From the NCBI GenBank assembly GCA_043736395.1, contig JAYTCQ010000421.1, positions 1-9,436 of the forward strand: 9,436 bases of DNA, in the 5' to 3' direction. The position numbers and the translations under genes are program-made. The stretch's first letter is position 1. Each line of letters opens with the position of its first letter. The notes below the pieces were generated by a model. The model was not told where the DNA came from. It saw only the letters and a program-made list of their open reading frames with translations, and made no database searches. Of the stretch, positions 5,148 to 9,436 are shown piece after piece. Source of the stretch: JAFDVL01 sp043736395. GTDB taxonomy: Bacteria > Acidobacteriota > Blastocatellia > RBC074.

Positions 5148-7998
5148 AATATCCCTGTAATTTCTTGAGAACAGCCTCAACCTCAGCAAGATTTCTTTTG
5201 GCGATTGCTTTCATTTCATCTGCTTGAGCGACAAGTTTTTCAAGTCCTCGAATTACTTCCGGCTTAACGGGGAGATTTTCACGTTCAATTCTGTAGAATT
5301 CCGCTCCTATGCCATTGCGAATGACATTATAATAATCACTTCGCATCTTGCTTAGACGACTGATTCGCTCACTTATACTGGTATTTTCAGTAGGCAGCTT
5401 ACCAGTGGATGCAGCGGATTCCATAGTATTAACCATTTGTTGATGCAATTCAATGACTTTCATTTCAACTTTCCGTGCTTCAATATCTTTTGTTACCTGG
5501 GTGTTAAGTTCTTTATTGCGGGAGGCGAGTGCTTTCGTTCCTTCGTAATCCGGCGCGTTTTTGATAAGCCAGGCGTGGTTATCATCCGCAAAGCTTTTAT
5601 TCTTGCCAGTCCGGTCAAGTGCGCGAATCAGATTAACCCGTGCGGGCAAATCTTTTTCGTTGAGAACGATGACTTCGGTATAACTGACAGCCGCTTCTTC
5701 CCATTTCTGCATCAGGAAATAAGCATCGCCGCGAAATTTAATATAATCCGAAACATTCGGCGCGAGTTTTAGCCCGCTTTCAAAATCGGAGAGTGCCGCC
5801 GGGTATTGTTTCTTGAAGAGGTAGGCTCGCCCTCGATTGATAATTGGTTTGGCATTTTTCGGGTCGGCGGCAATCGAGCGGCTAAAATAATCAATCGCCC
5901 CGTCCGGGTTGTTCGCTTCAAGATTATGCAAACCGCGAATATTCAAAGCCGACGGATTGTTCGGATTGATTTTGAGAACTCGCGCGGCTTCCGCATCGGC
6001 TCGGATAACTGCTTTTTTCAAATAAAAGGCACGCATTCTGAGTTCGAGCGCGGCGTTGTTGTTCGGTTCGACGCGCAAAATCCCGTTCAAAAGGGCAATA
6101 GCGCGGTGATATTCTTGCTTTTCGATGTCATCAGCGGCGCGGTTAAGATTGCCCGCTGTATCGCCCTGAACAAAACCATTTTTTATGGTGCGGAAATACA
6201 AAGTATATATTTCCTCGCTTTCACCCGGATTGGATAAATTGATTCCGGCGCGGAATAAAGCGGAAATCATTGTTTCACGAAAATCCGATTCTAATACGTT
6301 TGCGCCAGCCAGAGTTTGATGACGGCGCATATCGCTGACATCCAACAACGGATTACCGGAATATTGATCCATTGTTTGTGTGCTTTTCACGCGCTGAAAA
6401 TTGAATTTGCCTTCTGTCGGGTAACAGCCGATGGCGACAGTATTAATTTTAAAGAGTTGAAACGAAATTTCGCGGCGATTGTCGCGGATTTTTTTATCGC
6501 TGAACGCATCGTCGCGGGCTTCACGAATGCCTTTTTCCGATTTACATTTACCGGCGGGTAAGGCTTCAAAAGCGAGCCGGTAATAAAAATCGTCGCGCCG
6601 TTTTGCGTCAACTTTTGCTGCTTCGATCATATCGGCTTGAGCAGCGGGGCGATTGTTTGTCAGAAAATTTGCCCAACCGCGATAATAAAAGGCTTCGCCG
6701 CGCAAGTTAGCATCCGCTCCGTTTGTCGCCTGCGTCAAATCCCATTTCGCGTCTTCACTTGCCCCAACCTTTAATAAAATCGTCATCCCGCGCCGCAGGC
6801 GATAAACCTGCTCATCACCTCCAGCCTGCCAATAACTTTCAAAATCGGCAAAGGCTTTATCATATTCGCCGGAAGCCATATAAAGCTCGCCGCGCTCGCG
6901 CAGGGCGAGTGCATATTTGGGATTCAGGATGAGTGCTCTATCGTAGTCGGCAACGGCGGCTGGAGTGGATTCTTTCATAAGGTGAGCGCGGGCAACGAAA
7001 TGCGCCGGATTATCCGGTTCGAGTAAAATCGCTTCGGTGATGTAATCAATATTTGGATTATATTTAGAATTTATATCAACCGCATAAAGATATGCCGCCA
7101 CGCTCGACGATTCCAAAGTAAACCAACGCCTAATGGATTTATATCCTGTTCCTCCGGGAGATATGAAAGCCAAACCGAGATAAGCACGATAATTGCGCCG
7201 TGCCATGCCGATATTCGCTTTTTCTTCTGCGGCAATCGCTTCGGTGAAAAAACGCTCTGCTTCCACATGATTTTTAGCTTTCAGAGCTTGTTCACCCTGT
7301 GCGACAAGTTGATTAACGGCGACAATCACGGTATCCACTTCAGACTGCGCCGAAGGTGGAGACTGCACACGCGAAACATTACTTTCCTTTTGCGTATTGG
7401 TTCCGGTTTTTACCTTTGGCTTTGGATCGGTAATAACTTTATCGAGAAAATCATCGCCCAATCCCGTATCTTTTTCGTCCGAACTGACTAGCATCAATAG
7501 AGTAGATACTACGTTAAGTTTTTTCTCGGCATCTTTTAATATTTTACTAAAAAACTCTTTCTCATTTGCGAAAATTCTATCTCCGAAATCTTTTAACACT
7601 TTCGTGCAAATTTGTTTGACTGCGGTCATCTCCGACATTCTGGACAACAGGTTTTCCCGTTTCAATTTCGCCGACAAATTTGTCGAATAAGCTTCCGCTA
7701 ATTTTTTATATTTTGAATCCCTGATACTAATTTCTTCAGCATATCCGGCTGTTAATTTGAGAAGGTCAGCGTCGGTGATAGTAACTTTTTGTTTTTGTTC
7801 AGGCTTATTAGTTTTTTCAGGACAGCCCTTATTGGCTTTCGTTCCTTTTTCTTGCGGACAAAGGTCTTGACTGTCTAAGACACCGTCACCGTCCATATCA
7901 CCATCTTGGGCAAATGAAACTGTGAATAAAACTGCGGTAATAAATAACACCGCAGTGATTGATTTGATAAATTTGCTGACTAGATTTAAGTTTTTCAT
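5143..7998 (-). CDS. Exported thrombospondin type 3 / TPR repeat protein
   Basis: A 951-residue protein with a Sec signal peptide: MKNLNLVSK, a hydrophobic core to about residue 29, and likely cleavage after VSFA at 30. There is no lipobox Cys. Directly after cleavage comes one Asp-rich calcium-binding thrombospondin type 3 motif, DGDMDGDGVLDSQDLCP to GCP (32-60). A charged helical segment (74-170) and a linker follow. The first TPR block runs from about 229 to 460 (for example ADYDRALILNPKYALALRERG, 350-370 region). Residues 470-620 match nothing I know and include C485 and C525. The second TPR block runs from about 622 to 800 (LNIRGLHNLEANNPDGAIDY, 685-704). The end (830-951) is helical and probably coiled coil. 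It is likely a periplasmic or surface protein-binding scaffold. GGAGG stands 11 bases before the ATG and a TATAAT box lies upstream. The neighbours are housekeeping genes and give no hint of its partner. Confidence 0.85.
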   Translation of the reverse strand: MKNLNLVSKFIKSITAVLFITAVLFTVSFAQDGDMDGDGVLDSQDLCPQEKGTKANKGCPEKTNKPEQKQKVTITDADLLKLTAGYAEEISIRDSKYKKLAEAYSTNLSAKLKRENLLSRMSEMTAVKQICTKVLKDFGDRIFANEKEFFSKILKDAEKKLNVVSTLLMLVSSDEKDTGLGDDFLDKVITDPKPKVKTGTNTQKESNVSRVQSPPSAQSEVDTVIVAVNQLVAQGEQALKAKNHVEAERFFTEAIAAEEKANIGMARRNYRAYLGLAFISPGGTGYKSIRRWFTLESSSVAAYLYAVDINSKYNPNIDYITEAILLEPDNPAHFVARAHLMKESTPAAVADYDRALILNPKYALALRERGELYMASGEYDKAFADFESYWQAGGDEQVYRLRRGMTILLKVGASEDAKWDLTQATNGADANLRGEAFYYRGWANFLTNNRPAAQADMIEAAKVDAKRRDDFYYRLAFEALPAGKCKSEKGIREARDDAFSDKKIRDNRREISFQLFKINTVAIGCYPTEGKFNFQRVKSTQTMDQYSGNPLLDVSDMRRHQTLAGANVLESDFRETMISALFRAGINLSNPGESEEIYTLYFRTIKNGFVQGDTAGNLNRAADDIEKQEYHRAIALLNGILRVEPNNNAALELRMRAFYLKKAVIRADAEAARVLKINPNNPSALNIRGLHNLEANNPDGAIDYFSRSIAADPKNAKPIINRGRAYLFKKQYPAALSDFESGLKLAPNVSDYIKFRGDAYFLMQKWEEAAVSYTEVIVLNEKDLPARVNLIRALDRTGKNKSFADDNHAWLIKNAPDYEGTKALASRNKELNTQVTKDIEARKVEMKVIELHQQMVNTMESAASTGKLPTENTSISERISRLSKMRSDYYNVIRNGIGAEFYRIERENLPVKPEVIRGLEKLVAQADEMKAIAKRNLAEVEAVLKKLQGYL

Positions 7999-8009
7999 TA
8001 TTTGCTATG

Positions 8010-8014
8010 CCTCC
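8010..8014 (-). promoter_or_regulatory. Ribosome binding site of the TSP3/TPR gene
   Basis: GGAGG on the minus strand, 11 bases before the ATG at 7998. The match is strong and the spacing slightly long. It supports the chosen start, as does the signal peptide that begins at that Met. Confidence 0.6.
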
Positions 8015-8034
8015 AGCTACAAAAAAGAATCGAA

Positions 8035-8040
8035 ATTATA
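8035..8040 (-). promoter_or_regulatory. TATAAT -10 box of the TSP3/TPR gene
   Basis: A perfect TATAAT on the minus strand lies 36 bases before the ATG at 7998, so transcription would start near 8028 and leave a leader of about 30 bases carrying the GGAGG. At the proper distance upstream I find only a poor -35, so an activator may be needed. The surrounding 208-bp gap (7999-8206) shows no other gene and no convincing terminator after gatA; AATAATTATT at 8190-8199 is a short palindrome only. Confidence 0.4.
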
Positions 8041-8206
8041 TTTCTTCAAATACTCGCAGGAATTACACAAAAAACGGATCACACGAAGATAGTTCTTCCT
8101 GGATAGGTCATTAAGTTAAAAGCTGGTGTGAGAATTATGATCAACTCATGGGGCTGAGGAGAAAATCAAATCGTAATATTTACTAATCTAATAATTATTG
8201 TGCTTT

Positions 8207-9436
8207 TCATCTTTCACAAGCATAAGCCGCATTCAATAATCGTGCTTCATCAAAATGGTTACCAATCAACTGTAAGCCAATCGGCAAGCCTGTGCTTGAA
8301 TTTCCGCAGGGGACACTAATAGCGGGGACTCCGACTAAGTTAATCGTCACGGTGTAAATATCGTCGAGGTACATCGCCAGCGGATCGTTAACTTTTTCTC
8401 CGAGCTTAAATGCCGGAGTCGGCGCAGTTGGCGTGGCGATCACATCACATTTTTTGAAAGCTTCGGCGAAGTCGTTGCAGAGCATTTGTCGCACACGCTG
8501 TGCTTTTTCGTAATACGCATCGTAATAGCCCGATGACAGCGCAAATGTACCGAGCATGATGCGGCGTTTGACTTCGGCTCCAAATCCTTCGTCACGCGAA
8601 CGTTGATATAATTCGTGCAAAGATTTTACGCCTTCGGCGCGATAGCCATAACGAATTCCATCAAAGCGTGCAAGGTTTGAAGAAGCCTCCGCAGTCGCAA
8701 TTAAATAATAAACTGCGACGACATATTTTGAATGCGGCAAGTTGACTTCGACAATTTCCGCGCCGCGTGATTCCAGATTTTTGATGGCAGCTTCGACGTG
8801 CGATTTCACTTCCGCGTTTAATCCTTCGCCGAAACATTCGGGCGGTACGCCAATGCGCAAACCTTTGATGTCGCCGGTTAATGCGCTCAAATAATTCGGT
8901 ACGATTTCATCGGATGAAGTCGAATCATATTTGTCGCGCCCGGCAATAACGCCGAGCGTACGGGCTACATCTTTGACATTTTTTCCGAACGGACCAATTT
9001 GGTCCAACGACGAAGCGAACGCTACTAATCCAAAGCGCGAGACGCGACCATAAGTTGGTTTCAGCCCGACTACGCCGCAGAAAGAAGCGGGTTGGCGAAT
9101 CGAACCGCCTGTGTCAGAACCGAGCGAAATTGAACATAAATCCGCGGCGACGGCGACAGCGGAACCGCCAGAACTTCCGCCTGGCACGTAGTCTTCATTG
9201 ACCGGATTTCGCACGATTCCGAACGCAGAATTTTCATTCGAAGAACCCATCGCAAATTCATCAAGGTTGGTTTTGCCGACGATGATTGCGCCTGCGGCTT
9301 CCAGTTTGGCAACAGCCGATGCGGTGTAGGGAGGAATAAAATTGCCGAGAATTTTAGAGCCGCAAGTGGTGCGAATTCCCGTTGTGCAAAGATTATCTTT
9401 GATGGCGACGGGAATGCCTGCGAGCGGTTTAGATTT
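8207..9436 (-). CDS. gatA: Asp/Glu-tRNA(Asn/Gln) amidotransferase subunit A, 5' end cut by window
   Basis: This is the glutaminase subunit of GatCAB, which frees ammonia from Gln so that Glu-tRNA(Gln) or Asp-tRNA(Asn) can be amidated. 409 residues are visible. The frame continues off the right edge, and comparison with the 485-residue S. aureus GatA suggests about 66 N-terminal residues are missing. The amidase-signature Ser-cisSer-Lys triad is intact: the Lys is in PVAIKDNL (fragment residue 13), the cis-Ser in PGGSSGGS (88) and the nucleophile Ser in SDTGGSIRQP (112), with the same spacing as K79, S154 and S178 of S. aureus. The glutamine-binding Arg and Asp (R358 and D425 there) fall on VKRRIMLGT and YLDDIYT. 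The ATG at 9250 is internal, in NLDEFAMGSS, and is not the start. The C-terminus stops at NAAYACER, roughly ten residues early. gatC or gatB may lie to the right. Confidence 0.95.
   Translation of the reverse strand, partial: KSKPLAGIPVAIKDNLCTTGIRTTCGSKILGNFIPPYTASAVAKLEAAGAIIVGKTNLDEFAMGSSNENSAFGIVRNPVNEDYVPGGSSGGSAVAVAADLCSISLGSDTGGSIRQPASFCGVVGLKPTYGRVSRFGLVAFASSLDQIGPFGKNVKDVARTLGVIAGRDKYDSTSSDEIVPNYLSALTGDIKGLRIGVPPECFGEGLNAEVKSHVEAAIKNLESRGAEIVEVNLPHSKYVVAVYYLIATAEASSNLARFDGIRYGYRAEGVKSLHELYQRSRDEGFGAEVKRRIMLGTFALSSGYYDAYYEKAQRVRQMLCNDFAEAFKKCDVIATPTAPTPAFKLGEKVNDPLAMYLDDIYTVTINLVGVPAISVPCGNSSTGLPIGLQLIGNHFDEARLLNAAYACER

Noticed and set aside
5437..6561. Plus-strand open frames rich in Phe and Ile over the TPR gene
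   Set aside because: The composition comes from reading the complement of Lys/Glu/Asn-rich TPR codons; no start signals were seen.

Overview
The window reads as ordinary chromosome from a free-living heterotrophic bacterium of moderate GC. A Tat-exported Gfo/Idh/MocA oxidoreductase, a GatA subunit (so tRNA-dependent Gln/Asn synthesis) and a secreted thrombospondin-type-3/TPR protein together suggest an Acidobacteriota-like, possibly Blastocatellia-type, genome. This is inference from gene content; there is no rRNA or other phylogenetic marker in the window.

Layout. Positions 9-1328 (minus) encode an ExuT-like MFS transporter. It is divergent from a Tat-signal Gfo/Idh/MocA oxidoreductase at 1605-2876 (plus). 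They share a 276-bp control region with a plausible sigma70-type promoter for each, and a 14-bp palindrome lies over the plus-strand -10. The pair probably forms a small uptake and oxidation module for a sugar acid or sugar derivative. The oxidoreductase ends at a 30-bp-arm hairpin (2883-2954), which also lies just past the stop of the convergent minus-strand gene 2958-3620. That gene encodes an unrecognised 220-residue protein. Its upstream region (3621-3990) is the most structured non-coding stretch here. It holds a TTGACA promoter candidate with a dyad in its spacer, two mutually exclusive small hairpins, a GACAATTG repeat cluster, a nested two-tier hairpin and a second palindrome near the start codon.

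From 3991 to the right edge everything is on the minus strand. In transcription order these are gatA (8207-9436, cut by the window edge at its 5' end), a 951-residue exported TSP3/TPR protein (5143-7998) with a good ribosome binding site and a TATAAT box, and a DusB-type tRNA-dihydrouridine synthase (3991-5049). gatA and dus are translation-associated housekeeping genes. The TPR protein is probably a periplasmic or surface scaffold unrelated to them.

I saw no CRISPR array, insertion sequence, phage gene, defence system, tRNA or rRNA. The unusual material is the unknown gene with its complex leader and the long palindrome beside it. The evidence for a new system is weak, and these are offered as leads.
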